64,000 bases of DNA from Methylopila turkensis (GCF_027922325.1 NZ_BSFL01000004.1:62001-126000), one strand, 5' to 3'; positions 1-9,204 are shown, counted from the first letter of the stretch. Made by a program: numbers and translations. Notes: generated by a model from the letters alone, not told the origin.

Positions 1-34
1 CGACGGGCTGGCGGAGCGTCGGGGAGTCGAGTGA
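1..34 (+). CDS. possible 3' end of an upstream gene (rsmG by synteny)
   Basis: One frame stays open from the left edge and ends at a TGA at 32-34, 36 bases before parA. Only ten codons are visible, too few to identify a protein. In Hyphomicrobiales the gene before parA is usually rsmG (16S rRNA G527 methyltransferase), so that is the positional guess; nothing in these residues shows it. Confidence 0.25.
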   Translation, partial: DGLAERRGVE

Positions 35-70
35 TCCTGTTCCAAGGATGTTCGCCCCGGAGCTTCCGCC

Positions 71-895
71 ATGCTGTCGACCAAGTTCCCCGCCGGCGCG
101 CCGCGGGTTCTGACCCTCGCCAACCAGAAGGGCGGCGTCGGCAAGACCACGACGGCGATCAACCTCGGGACGGCGCTGGCCGCGATCGGCGAAAGCGTGC
201 TGATCGTCGACCTCGACCCACAGGGCAACGCCTCCACCGGCCTCGGCATCGACCGCAGGGCGCGGCGGCTGTCGACCTACGACGTGCTGGTGGGCGAGGC
301 GACGCTCGCCGAGACCATCCACGAGACGGCGGTGCCGCGGCTGCACCTCGCCCCCTCGACCATGGACCTGCTCGGCGTCGAGCTCGAGATCGCGTCGGAG
401 AAGGACCGCGCCTTCCGCCTGCGCGACGCGGTTCACGCGCTGCACGACGCCTGCGTGGAGAACCGCCGCTACACCTATGTGCTGGTGGACTGCCCGCCCT
501 CGCTCAACCTGCTGACGATCAACGCCATGGCGGCCGCCAACGCCATCGTGGTGCCGCTGCAGTGCGAGTTCTTCGCCCTGGAGGGCCTCAGCCAGTTGCT
601 GAAGACGGTGGAGCAGGTGCGGGCGTCGCTCAACCCGGGCCTCAGCATCCACGGCGTGGTGCTGACCATGTTCGATCCCCGCAACAACCTCTCCGGCCAG
701 GTCGTGGCGGACGTGCGCGAATTCATGGGCGAAAAGGTCTATGAGACCATGATCCCTCGCAACGTGCGGGTGTCGGAGGCGCCGTCCTACGGCAAGCCGG
801 TGCTGCTGTACGACCTGAAGTGCCACGGTTCGCAGGCCTATCTCCGCCTCGCCTCCGAGGTGATCCAGCGCGAGCGTACGTTGCGCGCGGCCTGA
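71..895 (+). CDS. parA: chromosome partitioning ATPase ParA
   Basis: ParA/Soj-type P-loop ATPase, 274 aa, which dimerises on ATP, binds the nucleoid non-specifically and moves ParB-parS complexes during chromosome segregation. The deviant Walker A motif KGGVGKTT lies at residues 20-27, followed by the VDLDPQGN strand-loop and the VDCPPSLN Walker B region, all diagnostic of the MinD/ParA family. Length matches chromosomal ParA. The ATG at 71 is chosen because it leaves the usual short tail before the first strand; the ribosome-binding site is weak. It lies 18 bases upstream of parB, so the two are probably co-transcribed. Confidence 0.97.
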   Translation: MLSTKFPAGAPRVLTLANQKGGVGKTTTAINLGTALAAIGESVLIVDLDPQGNASTGLGIDRRARRLSTYDVLVGEATLAETIHETAVPRLHLAPSTMDLLGVELEIASEKDRAFRLRDAVHALHDACVENRRYTYVLVDCPPSLNLLTINAMAAANAIVVPLQCEFFALEGLSQLLKTVEQVRASLNPGLSIHGVVLTMFDPRNNLSGQVVADVREFMGEKVYETMIPRNVRVSEAPSYGKPVLLYDLKCHGSQAYLRLASEVIQRERTLRAA

Positions 896-913
896 CGCGC
901 GCCAGGAGGCATC

Positions 914-1786
914 ATGTCGGAAGAACCCAGCCGCTCGCGCCTCGGGCGCGGATTGGCCGCCCTGATCGGCGACGTCGGCGACGAGACGGCGGTGATGGAG
1001 CGCTCACGCGGCCAGCGGCGGGCGCCGATCGCGCATCTGCGGCCCTCGAAGGCCAATCCTCGCCGCCATTTCGACGAGGCTCATCTCGAGGATCTCGTCG
1101 CCTCGGTGCGCGAGAAGGGCGTGATCCAGCCGATTCTTGTCCGCAGGCTGCCGGGCGAGAGCGAGGCGTTCGAGATCATCGCGGGCGAGCGGCGTTGGCG
1201 CGCAGCGCAGCGGGCCGGCGTGCACGACGCGCCGATCGTCGTGCTGGACGTGACCGAGCGCGAGGCGCTCGAGATCGCCATCGTCGAGAACGTCCAGCGC
1301 GCCGATCTCAACGCCATCGACGAGGCCGCGGGCTATGACCAGCTCATGAGCCAGTTCGCCTACCGGCAGGAGGACTTGGCGCGCGTCATCGGCAAGAGCC
1401 GCAGCCACATCGCCAACACGCTCCGCCTGCTGAAGCTGCCGGACCTGGTGAAGAGCTATGTTGTGAAGGGCGCGCTCAGCGCCGGACACGCCCGCGCGCT
1501 GCTCGCGCTGCCCGATCCCGAGACCGCCGCAAACAAGGCGGTGGCGAAGGGCCTGTCCGTGCGCGAGGTCGAGGCCATGGCCCGCGCTCCGGAGATCAAG
1601 TCGATGGACGGGCTCCGCAAACAGAAGCCCGCGAAGGACGCCGACACCCGTGCGCTCGAAGCCGCGCTGTCGGACGCGCTCGGCCTCGACGTCTCGATCA
1701 CCGCGCGCGGCGCCGGCGGCGAGGTGACGGTGCGTTACCGCTCGCTCGAGCAGCTTGATCTGGTGGCTCGGCGTCTGAGGGGCTGA
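914..1786 (+). CDS. parB: chromosome partitioning protein ParB
   Basis: ParB/Spo0J-type CTPase and parS-binding protein, 290 aa. It loads at parS as a sliding clamp and is the cargo adaptor for ParA. An N-terminal RLGRGLAALIG segment resembles the ParA-stimulating tail. The ParB/Srx nucleotide-binding domain follows, with the GERRWRAAQ box near residue 92, then a central helix-turn-helix (about residues 135-175, including IGKSRSHIANTLRLL) and a C-terminal dimerisation region. A strong AGGAGG at 904-909 fixes the ATG. No 16-bp parS palindrome is visible in the window. The gene is convergent with holA. Confidence 0.97.
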   Translation: MSEEPSRSRLGRGLAALIGDVGDETAVMERSRGQRRAPIAHLRPSKANPRRHFDEAHLEDLVASVREKGVIQPILVRRLPGESEAFEIIAGERRWRAAQRAGVHDAPIVVLDVTEREALEIAIVENVQRADLNAIDEAAGYDQLMSQFAYRQEDLARVIGKSRSHIANTLRLLKLPDLVKSYVVKGALSAGHARALLALPDPETAANKAVAKGLSVREVEAMARAPEIKSMDGLRKQKPAKDADTRALEAALSDALGLDVSITARGAGGEVTVRYRSLEQLDLVARRLRG

Positions 1787-1813
1787 TTTGAGCCCGCCGG
1801 ACGCTTGAGGTCA

Positions 1814-1872
1814 GACCCATGCGCCGCGGTGGCTTTCAGAAGGCCGCTGGCGGCCTGTCCGGTCCATGGGTC
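1814..1872. terminator. nested inverted repeat between convergent parB and holA
   Basis: Outer 8-base arms at 1814-1821 and 1865-1872 (GACCCATG / CATGGGTC) enclose an inner perfect hairpin at 1841-1856 (AGGCCG, loop CTGG, CGGCCT). It sits in the gap where parB and holA transcripts meet. There is no T-tract, so an intrinsic terminator is not proven; a bidirectional transcript-end structure is the simplest reading. Confidence 0.35.
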
Positions 1873-1964
1873 GTATCGCCCCGGCGATGTGCGAAAACGC
1901 CGCCGGTGACTCTCCCTGCAGGTCGCGAAAATGCGCGCCGATTGCAACTCTTGCGCGAAAGGGC

Positions 1965-2996
1965 TCAGCGCATGAGCCGTCCGGCCTCGATTGCGATCGC
2001 GAGCAGCGCGCGTTCGGCGACCGCCTCCCCGATCGCGCCGGCTTTTCGACCGGCGGCCACGGCGTCGGCGAGCTTCGTGACCGCCTCGCCGAGCCGCTCG
2101 TTGGTCCAGGCGCCCAGCGCCCGCTCCACCGCGGCCTTGCGGCGGAAATGGAACAGAAAGCCGTTGGCCTCCATCACCGCCCGCGCGCTGCGGGCGGCGT
2201 CGACGTCGCCGCGCAGCCGGTGCAGCGTCAGCGCATGGCGGAGCGCGCCGCCGGCCACCACGGATGGGGGCATGCCGCCGGCGCGCAGCGCCCTGAGCGC
2301 GGCGGTCATGTCGGCCGCGCGGCCGGCGAAGGCGGCGTCGATCGCGACGTCCATGCCGACGTCGCCGGCGTCGGCGACCACCGCCTCTACGTCGTCGGCG
2401 TCGATGCGGCCCTTGTCCATGGCGTAGAGGCAGAGCTTGCGCACCTCGCCGCGCGCGGCGAGCCGGTCGGGCCCGAGATGGGCGGCGAGCAGGGCGCGAG
2501 CGTCCGGCGAGATCGAGAGCCCGGCCTCGCGCGTCTCCTCGTCGATCAGCCGGTCGCGCGCGCCGGCTTCATCCGGGAAGCACGGCAGCGCGGCGGCGCG
2601 CGGGCTCTTCTCGCACAGGGCGCGCAAGGGGTTGTTCTTCTTGAGGTCGCCGGCCTCCAGGATGACGAGCGACTCCGGCTCGGGTCCCGACAGCAGGCCC
2701 TCGGCGGCCAGGACCATGGCGCGCCCGCCGACGCGGACGCGGATCACGCGCTTGCCGCCGAACAGGGCGATGGTGCGGGCCTCGTCCGCCAGCCGTCCGG
2801 GATCGGAGGCGAGGTCGTCGCCCTCGAGGCGCACCAGAGCGAACGGGTCGTCCGAGCCTTCGAGCGCGCGCGCGGCGAGCCGCTCGCACCGCTCGGACAC
2901 CAGCCCGGAATCGGGGCCGTAGATCAGGACGGCGAAGACCCCCGCCTGGGGCTTGGCGAGAAAGGCGTCGACGCCCGAGGTTTTGATCGCGACCAT
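1965..2996 (-). CDS. holA: DNA polymerase III subunit delta
   Basis: HolA, 343 aa, the delta subunit of the clamp loader; it opens the beta sliding clamp so that DnaX and delta-prime can load it on primed DNA. The N-terminal AAA+-like fold begins with LIYGPDSGLVSERCERLA (about residues 24-41), where a degenerate P-loop is expected because delta does not hydrolyse ATP. The middle shows VILEAGDLKKNNPLRALCEKS, typical of delta, and the C-terminal helical collar includes the LHRLRGDV region. Length is normal. It is the distal gene of the leuS-lptE side on the minus strand, but an L,D-transpeptidase gene separates it from lptE. Confidence 0.93.
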   Translation of the reverse strand: MVAIKTSGVDAFLAKPQAGVFAVLIYGPDSGLVSERCERLAARALEGSDDPFALVRLEGDDLASDPGRLADEARTIALFGGKRVIRVRVGGRAMVLAAEGLLSGPEPESLVILEAGDLKKNNPLRALCEKSPRAAALPCFPDEAGARDRLIDEETREAGLSISPDARALLAAHLGPDRLAARGEVRKLCLYAMDKGRIDADDVEAVVADAGDVGMDVAIDAAFAGRAADMTAALRALRAGGMPPSVVAGGALRHALTLHRLRGDVDAARSARAVMEANGFLFHFRRKAAVERALGAWTNERLGEAVTKLADAVAAGRKAGAIGEAVAERALLAIAIEAGRLMR

Positions 2997-3064
2997 GGCC
3001 GAGTTGTCGCGGGAGGCGGGCTCGGGGTCAACGCCGAAGGGGTCGGAAGAGACCCTCTTCTCTC

Positions 3065-3172
3065 GGCCTTGAGCCGGGATCTAGAACCTCGCACGTTGGG
3101 AGCTTGGCGCGCCGCTGGTCGCGTCGTCTGAGGCACGCATGGTGGTTCTGGGTCCCGGCTCAAGGCCGGGAC
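3065..3172. repeat. palindromic intergenic element between ldt and holA
   Basis: Two 24-base arms at 3065-3088 and 3144-3167 are reverse complements with 22 of 24 matches. The right arm contains its own hairpin at 3152-3172: GTCCCGGC, loop TCAAG, GCCGGGAC. The loop and stem style match the elements around pheS (14051, 15292), so this is probably another member of the same REP-like family. Its effect on the ldt or holA transcripts is unknown. Confidence 0.7.
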
Positions 3173-3183
3173 AAGAGCCGCGG

Positions 3184-4443
3184 TCAGTACGGCACGGCGC
3201 GCGCGGGCGTGATCCCTGTGGTCAGCGGCTCGGTCTCCGCCGTCTGCGGCAGCTCCGGCTCGCGGAAATCGACCGGGACGCCCGGCGCGACCAGGTGCGC
3301 GAGCTCGTTCGCGTCCCAGTTCGTCAGGCGCACGCAGCCGTGGCTGTTGGTCTTGTCGATCTTGGAGGGCTCGGGGGTGCCGTGCAGGCCGTAGGTGGGC
3401 TTGTCGAGGCCGATCCAGACCGCGCCGACTGGCGCGTTCGGCCCCGGCGGAAGCCGCAGGGCCTTGGTGTTCTCGCCCTGCTGGAAGTTGACCTTGGGCC
3501 GGTACCAGTATTCCGGGTTGATCGCGATCGCCTTCACCGCATGCACGCCGGTCGGCGACGGCAGGTCGGCGCTGCCGATGGTGGCGGGATAGGACGCGAC
3601 CAGGCGGCCGGCCAGGTCGTAGGCGAAGATCTGCCGCCGGCCCTTGTCGGCGACGATGCTCGCGACCTTGGCCTTCTGCGGCGCGCCGGGATTGGCGACC
3701 GTGATCACCGAACCGGCCATGGTGAAATCAATGTCCGGATTTAGCCGGCGAAGGAAACCTTCGTCCATGTGGAAGCGCTCAGCCAGCATCTCCACAGGAT
3801 CTCTGTAGCCTGCGGCCGACAGCTGGGCCTGCTCGGCATAGTCAGCCGGCAAAACAGGCGTGAACGGGCCTCCGACGTCCTTCTCTGTGAGCTCATAGGA
3901 AGTCAGCACGGGCTCGCTCGACACGCTTTCGAGCCGCGCCCAGAGCTCGGCGTCCATGACGCCGTCGACAGGGTGGCCGATCATCATCTCGAAGGCGGCG
4001 ATCGCCTTGGCCACGTTGCCGCCGTTGATGCCGTCGATCACGCCGGGCGAGGCGTGGGCGCGGTCGAGCAGCACCTGCAGCTTGATCATGCGGGGGTCAG
4101 CGTGCTGCCCCTTCGGATAGGGCGCGTCGGAATAGACCGCGTCGTTCGCGAGCGCGATCAGCAGGTCGACGGGATAGGCCTCCGCGACCGGGGCGGGACG
4201 GGCGGGCTTCGGCGCCGGCCTGCGGGCGACCGCGGGCGGAACGGGCTCCGCGGGACGCACGCCCTCGAGCGGCAGACGGTGAGGTTCGGCGTCGACGCTG
4301 CCCGTGGTCTCGGGGATCGACAGCATCTCCCCGATGGCGTCCACGGGACGCTCGTCGTCGAAGGGCGCGCCTTGCGCGGCCGCCTCGCCCACGGCCAGGG
4401 CGGCCGCGAGCGTCAGCGCGATTGCGAGCTTGCCGTCACCCAC
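3184..4443 (-). CDS. exported L,D-transpeptidase (YkuD family)
   Basis: Predicted periplasmic L,D-transpeptidase, 419 aa, which would form 3-3 peptidoglycan cross-links or attach proteins to peptidoglycan. An N-terminal signal peptide spans about residues 1-24. A low-complexity Pro/Ala linker (60-90) leads to a peptidoglycan-binding-like segment (about 118-175) and a LysM-like stretch (about 213-250). The catalytic YkuD domain follows, with HGTPEPS from His354 and the SHGCVRL motif with Cys370. The start is a GTG preceded by GGGAG; no better ATG lies upstream. The interval 3720-3910 is clearly less G+C-rich than its surroundings. The gene lies between lptE and holA, which are often adjacent in related genomes. 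Confidence 0.93.
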   Translation of the reverse strand: MGDGKLAIALTLAAALAVGEAAAQGAPFDDERPVDAIGEMLSIPETTGSVDAEPHRLPLEGVRPAEPVPPAVARRPAPKPARPAPVAEAYPVDLLIALANDAVYSDAPYPKGQHADPRMIKLQVLLDRAHASPGVIDGINGGNVAKAIAAFEMMIGHPVDGVMDAELWARLESVSSEPVLTSYELTEKDVGGPFTPVLPADYAEQAQLSAAGYRDPVEMLAERFHMDEGFLRRLNPDIDFTMAGSVITVANPGAPQKAKVASIVADKGRRQIFAYDLAGRLVASYPATIGSADLPSPTGVHAVKAIAINPEYWYRPKVNFQQGENTKALRLPPGPNAPVGAVWIGLDKPTYGLHGTPEPSKIDKTNSHGCVRLTNWDANELAHLVAPGVPVDFREPELPQTAETEPLTTGITPARAVPY

Positions 4444-4557
4444 GCGAGGATCTCCCAGAGCTTCGGCGGCCCGAGATGGGGCCGGCTTGCGTCTGGAGGA
4501 TCGCGCAACAGGGTAAACAAAAGGCGCCGCGCGGGCCTGCGCCCGGCGTCCGCGGCG

Positions 4558-5112
4558 TCAACGGCCGGTGGCGAAGTACCCCTGCAGCCGGGTCCGGATC
4601 TTCTCGGCGATCTGCTGCGCCGCCCGGTCCTCGGCGTCGCGCTGGGCGCGGATGTCGGCGAAACGCTGCAGCGAGTAGTTGTAGGACGCGGTCGCGAACT
4701 CCTGGCCCTTGATGATGGGGTCGAGACGTCCGGCGGGCTTCAGGATGTAGTCCGCGGTTAGCGACACCGTACGCGTCTCGGGCTGGCCGGTGAACGGGTC
4801 CACGATCGGCGACTGGCCGCGCTGGCTCAGCGCGACGTCGAGCCGGTAGGCGATCGGTCCCGCGGCGTCGCCGCCGCGCAGCAGGAAGATCAGCTCGTTG
4901 CGCATCTTCAGGCCGACACGGCCCTCGATCGGCGTGACGTCGACGCGCTTGAGGTTGACCGCGACCGGGCCCGCTTCGCCCTTGGCCGACGACGCCTCGG
5001 GCGCGTAGACCGGACGGAAGCAGCCGGCGAGGGCGAGCGACAGGCCGGCGACGAGGCCGGCGCGGATCAGGGTGCGGCGCGCGGGCCGCAGCTCGATGTC
5101 AGGCGACGACAT
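4558..5112 (-). CDS. lptE: LPS assembly lipoprotein LptE
   Basis: LptE, 184 aa, the outer-membrane lipoprotein that plugs the LptD barrel and helps deliver lipopolysaccharide to the surface. The lipobox LAGC places the lipidated cysteine at residue 31, after a positively charged, RR-containing n-region and a hydrophobic stretch. The mature part begins FRPVYAP, a common alphaproteobacterial LptE opening. The gene overlaps the 3' end of leuS by 14 bases (5099-5112), which suggests translational coupling. Assignment rests on position, lipobox and overall similarity; the family diverges strongly in sequence. Confidence 0.88.
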   Translation of the reverse strand: MSSPDIELRPARRTLIRAGLVAGLSLALAGCFRPVYAPEASSAKGEAGPVAVNLKRVDVTPIEGRVGLKMRNELIFLLRGGDAAGPIAYRLDVALSQRGQSPIVDPFTGQPETRTVSLTADYILKPAGRLDPIIKGQEFATASYNYSLQRFADIRAQRDAEDRAAQQIAEKIRTRLQGYFATGR

Positions 5113-7705
5113 TCACGATCCTCTGCGGCACGACGATGATCTTGCGGATCGGCTTGTCGCCGACCGCCTTTGCGACGGCTTCGAGCTGGCGCACGGCCTT
5201 TTCGATCGAGGCGGCGTCCGCCTCGCGCGCGACGGTGATCTCGTCGCGTTTCTTGCCGTTGACCTGCACGGGCAGGGTGACGACGTCGGAGGCGAGCAGC
5301 GCGGGATCGGCCTTCGGCCAAGGCGTCTCGGCCACCAGAACAGAATGTCCGAGCGCCGCCCAGGCCTCCTCCGCCAGATGCGGCATGAACGGCGCCACGA
5401 TCTGCACAAGGATTTCCGCGGCCTCGCGCAGCGCGAAGGCCATGTCGTCGGAGGCGTCGGCCTGCAGCGCCTGTCCCAGCGCGTTGGCGAGTTCGTAGGC
5501 GGCCGCGACGCAGCGGTTGAACCGCAGGCGCTCGATGTCCTCCTCGACGCGGGCGAGCGCGCCGTGCGCCGCGCGCCGCAGCGCTTCGGCCGCAGGACCC
5601 ACGTTCGCCGGCGCCGCAGCTCCGGACGGCGCGCCCCGCGCGGCGGCCTCGTTGACCAGGCGCCACACGCGCTGCACGAAGCGGCTCGCGCCCTCGACGC
5701 CCGCCTCGGTCCAGATCACGTCGCGCTCGGGCGGGCTGTCGGACAGCATGAACCAGCGCGCCGTGTCGGCGCCGTAGGAGCCGAGGATGTCGTTGGGGTC
5801 GACGACGTTCTTCTTCGACTTCGACATTTTTTCGATCGCGCCGATCTCGACGGCGGAGCCGTCCGACAGGCGCGTCGCGGCGCGGGCGCCGCCGTCTTCG
5901 GAGATCCGGATGTCCGCCGGCGCGATCCACTGGCCGTCCGCGTCCCTGTAGGTCTCGTGGACGACCATGCCTTGCGTGAACAGGCCGGCGAACGGCTCGT
6001 CGAGGCCGACATGGCCGGTCGCCTTCATAGCGCGGGTGAAGAAGCGCGAGTACAGCAGGTGCAGGATCGCGTGCTCGACGCCGCCGATGTACTGGTCGAC
6101 CGGCAGCCAGCGATCCGCGGTCGCCTTCACGGTCGGGGAGGCGGCCTTCGGGTCGGTGAAGCGGGCGTAGTACCAGGACGAGTCCACGAAGGTGTCCATG
6201 GTGTCGGTCTCGCGCCGCGCCGGACCGCCGCACTGCGGGCAGGGCACGTTGCGCCACGCGTCGTGCCGGTCGAGCGGGTTGCCCGGCTGGTCGAAGGTCA
6301 CGTCGTCGGGCAGGCGCACCGGCAGCTGGTCGTCCGGCACGGGGACCACGCCGCAGGCGTCGCAATGGATCACCGGGATCGGGCAGCCCCAGTAGCGCTG
6401 GCGGGAGATGCCCCAGTCGCGCAGGCGCCAGTTCACCTTTCGGGCGGCGACCGGACGGCCGTTCAGCTCCGCGGCCTCCAGCCTGCGCGCGACCTCCTGG
6501 AACGCGTCGGCCGGGCGCAGGCCGTCGAGGAAGCGGGAGTTGATCATCACGCCGTCGCCGTCATAGGCGACGTTCTCGATCGTGACCGAGGCGGGGTCGG
6601 CGCCCTCGGGCGCGACGACCGGGGTCACCGGCAGACCGTAGGCCCGCGCGAAGTCGAGGTCGCGCTGGTCGTGCGCCGGGCAGCCGAAGATCGCGCCCGT
6701 GCCGTAGTCCATCAGCACGAAGTTCGCGACGTAGACCGGCAGCTCCCAGGACGGATCGAACGGGTGCGCGACGCGCAGGCCGGTGTCGTAGCCCTTCTTC
6801 TCCGCGGTCTCGAGCGCGGCGACGCTGGTGCCCGCGCGGCGGCACTCCTCGACGAAGCTCGCGAGCGCGGGATTGCCCTCGGCCAGAGCCCGGGCGATGG
6901 GATGGTCGGCCGACAGCGCGACGAAGCTCGCGCCGAACAGCGTGTCCGGCCGCGTGGTGTAGACCTCGACCTCGGAGGCGTCGTTGGCGCCCGCCACGGC
7001 GAACCGCACCGTCAGCCCTTCCGAGCGGCCGATCCAGTTCTTCTGCATGGTCCGGACCTTCTCCGGCCAGCGCGTCAGCCCGTCGAGCGCCGACAGCAGG
7101 TCCTCGGAAAAGTCGGTGATCTTCAGGAACCACTGGGTCAGCTCGCGCTGCTCCACCGGCGCGCCCGAGCGCCAGCCGCGGCCGTCGATCACCTGCTCGT
7201 TGGCGAGCACGGTGTTGTCCACCGGGTCCCAGTTCACCTTGGACTTGCGGCGGTAGGCGAGGCCGGCCTTCAGGAAGTCCAGGAACAGCTTCTGCTGCTG
7301 GGCGTAATAGTCCGGATCGCAGGTCGCGATCTCGCGGCTCCAGTCCAGCGACAGGCCGATCGCCTTCAGCTGGTCGCGCATGGTCGCGATGTTGTCGTAG
7401 GTCCAGGCCTTGGGATGAACCTTCTTCTCGATGGCGGCGTTCTCAGCCGGCAGGCCGAAGGCGTCCCAGCCCATCGGATGCATCACCGCGAAGCCCTTGG
7501 CGCGCTTGTAGCGCGCTACGACGTCGCCCATGGCGTAGTTGCGCACATGCCCCATGTGGATGCGCCCCGACGGATAGGGGAACATCTCCAGCACGTAGTA
7601 GTTCGGGCGCGGGTCCGCGGCGTCGGTCTGGAACAGCTTGCGCTCGTCCCAGCTCTTCTGCCAGCGGGGCTCGGCCTCTCGCGCGTCGTAGCGCTCGGTG
7701 GTCAT
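5099..7705 (-). CDS. leuS: leucyl-tRNA synthetase
   Basis: Class I aminoacyl-tRNA synthetase charging tRNA-Leu, 868 aa from the ATG at 7705. The HIGH-type motif appears as HMGH within [15 protein letters not shown], the KMSKS loop within [10 protein letters not shown], and the CP1 editing domain lies between them with the threonine-rich [12 protein letters not shown] region. A zinc-finger-like CPQCGG segment is present. The upstream in-frame ATG at 7783 would add 26 residues with no family counterpart, so the start giving [16 protein letters not shown] is preferred. It is followed by lptE with overlap and is divergent from yggS. Confidence 0.97.
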   Translation of the reverse strand: MTTERYDAREAEPRWQKSWDERKLFQTDAADPRPNYYVLEMFPYPSGRIHMGHVRNYAMGDVVARYKRAKGFAVMHPMGWDAFGLPAENAAIEKKVHPKAWTYDNIATMRDQLKAIGLSLDWSREIATCDPDYYAQQQKLFLDFLKAGLAYRRKSKVNWDPVDNTVLANEQVIDGRGWRSGAPVEQRELTQWFLKITDFSEDLLSALDGLTRWPEKVRTMQKNWIGRSEGLTVRFAVAGANDASEVEVYTTRPDTLFGASFVALSADHPIARALAEGNPALASFVEECRRAGTSVAALETAEKKGYDTGLRVAHPFDPSWELPVYVANFVLMDYGTGAIFGCPAHDQRDLDFARAYGLPVTPVVAPEGADPASVTIENVAYDGDGVMINSRFLDGLRPADAFQEVARRLEAAELNGRPVAARKVNWRLRDWGISRQRYWGCPIPVIHCDACGVVPVPDDQLPVRLPDDVTFDQPGNPLDRHDAWRNVPCPQCGGPARRETDTMDTFVDSSWYYARFTDPKAASPTVKATADRWLPVDQYIGGVEHAILHLLYSRFFTRAMKATGHVGLDEPFAGLFTQGMVVHETYRDADGQWIAPADIRISEDGGARAATRLSDGSAVEIGAIEKMSKSKKNVVDPNDILGSYGADTARWFMLSDSPPERDVIWTEAGVEGASRFVQRVWRLVNEAAARGAPSGAAAPANVGPAAEALRRAAHGALARVEEDIERLRFNRCVAAAYELANALGQALQADASDDMAFALREAAEILVQIVAPFMPHLAEEAWAALGHSVLVAETPWPKADPALLASDVVTLPVQVNGKKRDEITVAREADAASIEKAVRQLEAVAKAVGDKPIRKIIVVPQRIVNVVA

Positions 7706-7888
7706 GGGAATGTACGCCAGGTCTCGTAGGGTCACGCGATGCGACGGCGCAGGCCGCCGGGGCGCGCACGGTCGCGCGGACATTCGCCCGAACGGCCGTC
7801 CCGGGTCAACCGAAGCGCGCCGCGCGGGCCTTGAGAACGTCGGCGTCGCGTCCTATTGGCCACCCTTGGACGCTCACGGAACCCGATC

Positions 7889-8569
7889 ATGACCGACGCA
7901 TCGAACGCCCCCGCACGACTGGCCGCGGTCCGCGCCGCGCTCGCCAAGGCCGAACGCGCGGCCGGACGGCCGGAGGGCGACGTCGGGCTGGTCGCGGTGT
8001 CGAAGACCTTTCCGGCCGAAGACGTCGCGCCGGTGCTCGAGGCCGGGCAGCGGCTGTTCGGCGAGAACCGCGTGCAGGAGGCCAAGGCCAAGTGGCCGGC
8101 GCTGCGCGAGCGCTTCCCCGGCGTGGAGCTGCATCTGATCGGGCCGCTGCAGTCCAACAAGGCGGCCGAGGCGGTGGCGCTGTTCGACGTGATCCACACC
8201 GTCGACCGGCCGAAGATCGCGCAGGCGCTCGCCAAGGAGATCGCGGCGCAGGGCCGCGCGCCGCGGCTCTATGTGGAGGTGAACGTCGGCGGCGAGGCGC
8301 AGAAGGCCGGCGTCCTGCCGGAGGAGACCGACGCGTTCCTCGCCCGCTGCCGCGACGAGTTCGGCCTGACGATCGAGGGGCTGATGTGCATCCCGCCGTT
8401 CGACGAACCGCCGGCGCCCTACTTCGCGCTGCTCGACAAGATCGCCCGCCGCAACGGGCTGAAGGGCCTGTCGATGGGCATGAGCGCGGACTTCACCGAC
8501 GCCGTGCCCTTCGGCGCGACGCTGGTGCGGGTGGGAAGCGCGATCTTCGGGAGCCGGCCGAAGCCGTAA
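7889..8569 (+). CDS. yggS: YggS/PROSC-family pyridoxal phosphate homeostasis protein
   Basis: PLP-binding protein of the YggS/PLPHP family, 226 aa; it buffers pyridoxal 5'-phosphate and affects amino-acid and keto-acid balance but has no known catalytic activity. The fold is the N-terminal alanine-racemase-like TIM barrel. The PLP lysine is Lys39 in LVAVSKTF. Other family motifs are FGENRVQE, HLIGPLQSNK, VNVGGEAQKAG and LSMGMSADF near the phosphate-binding end. The ATG at 7889 is chosen over one 33 bases upstream because it gives the standard N-terminus. It lies opposite leuS, a frequent alphaproteobacterial arrangement. Confidence 0.95.
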   Translation: MTDASNAPARLAAVRAALAKAERAAGRPEGDVGLVAVSKTFPAEDVAPVLEAGQRLFGENRVQEAKAKWPALRERFPGVELHLIGPLQSNKAAEAVALFDVIHTVDRPKIAQALAKEIAAQGRAPRLYVEVNVGGEAQKAGVLPEETDAFLARCRDEFGLTIEGLMCIPPFDEPPAPYFALLDKIARRNGLKGLSMGMSADFTDAVPFGATLVRVGSAIFGSRPKP

Positions 8570-8870
8570 AGCGAACCGGAGCGGGAGAAGGGTCGCTCGG
8601 GGTTGGAAAACGCCCCTCTCCCGTCCGATCGGATGCCGGTACGCTGAAACCTGATCCGGCGATGACGTCCGCAGCAAGCGGCGCGCCAGTCGTGGTGAAC
8701 CACCCTTAACGCTAGCAGTAGCGTCCGGGCGTGGGCGACGCCCCAGATATCGATCGCTCCGCCATGGGCGTTTCGCATGGAGCGTCGCAATTTGCGAGGA
8801 CGCTCGCATTTTGCGAGACCTGTCGCCCGGTCCGGCCGATCGGGCCGCCGACGCTTCGAGGGAGAACGCC
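8570..8870. other. non-coding interval with several small palindromes
   Basis: This 301-base gap separates yggS from the monooxygenase gene. It contains a 12-base palindrome at 8692-8703 (GTGGTGAACCAC), a 6-bp hairpin at 8709-8724 (ACGCTA, GCAG, TAGCGT) and the tandem operator-like palindromes listed separately at 8785-8817. I see no gene, and no convincing sigma-70 promoter with good spacing. Confidence 0.6.
8785..8817. promoter_or_regulatory. tandem palindromic operator candidate
   Basis: TCGCAATTTGCGA at 8785-8797 is a perfect odd palindrome centred on 8791. TCGCATTTTGCGA at 8804-8816 repeats it with one mismatch, centred on 8810 and flanked by C and G that lengthen the dyad. Centres are 19 bases apart, close to two helical turns, so dimers could bind the same face. 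The pair ends 53 bases before the monooxygenase start codon. The regulator is not identified; the sites do not match the iron-control motifs I know (Irr, RirA, Fur). Confidence 0.5.
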
Positions 8871-9200
8871 ATGTTCGTCGCCATGAACCGCTTCAAGGTC
8901 TTCGCCGCCGAGGCTGAGGCGTTCGAAACCGTATGGCGCGAGCGCGACCGGCATCTCGGCGAGGTGCCGGGCTTCGTCGCGTTCCACCTGCTCAAGGGGG
9001 CGGCCGACGGCGACACCGTGCTCTACGCCTCGCACACCATCTGGCGCTCGCGTGAGGATTTCGAGGCCTGGACGCGGTCGGAGGCGTTCCGCGCGGCGCA
9101 CCGCAACGCCGGCCAGAACAAGCCGATGTACGCCGGCCATCCCCAGTTCGAGGGTTTCGAAGCGGTGCTCGAGGAGAAGGCGGGCCGCGAGGCCGCCTGA
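8871..9200 (+). CDS. antibiotic biosynthesis monooxygenase-domain protein, heme-degrading (HmuQ/IsdG) type
   Basis: Small ABM-fold protein, 109 aa. The opening MFVAMNRFKV, followed by HLGEVPGFVAFHLLKG, SHTIWRSREDFEAW and AAHRNAGQNKPMYAGHPQFEGFE, is characteristic of the rhizobial HmuQ/HmuD-like group, whose studied members degrade heme to release iron. A GGGAGAA ribosome-binding site precedes the ATG at 8871. No heme transport or iron-regulator gene is adjacent. ABM-fold proteins also include other oxygenases, so the heme role is inferred from family resemblance. Confidence 0.85.
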   Translation: MFVAMNRFKVFAAEAEAFETVWRERDRHLGEVPGFVAFHLLKGAADGDTVLYASHTIWRSREDFEAWTRSEAFRAAHRNAGQNKPMYAGHPQFEGFEAVLEEKAGREAA

Positions 9201-9204
9201 GAGG

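Noticed and set aside
1..1964. parS site near parA-parB
   Set aside because: No palindrome resembling TGTTTCACGTGAAACA is present. A lone half-site-like TGTTTCAC near 19081 has no partner arm.
5072..7729. Very long open frame antisense to leuS
   Set aside because: High G+C makes antisense frames stay open. leuS has all its catalytic motifs, and the antisense product is an Arg/Val/Gly-rich composition with no recognisable domain.
8811..8870. Earlier start for the monooxygenase gene
   Set aside because: The 20 extra residues run into the operator-like palindromes and have no family counterpart; the ATG at 8871 has a good ribosome-binding site.
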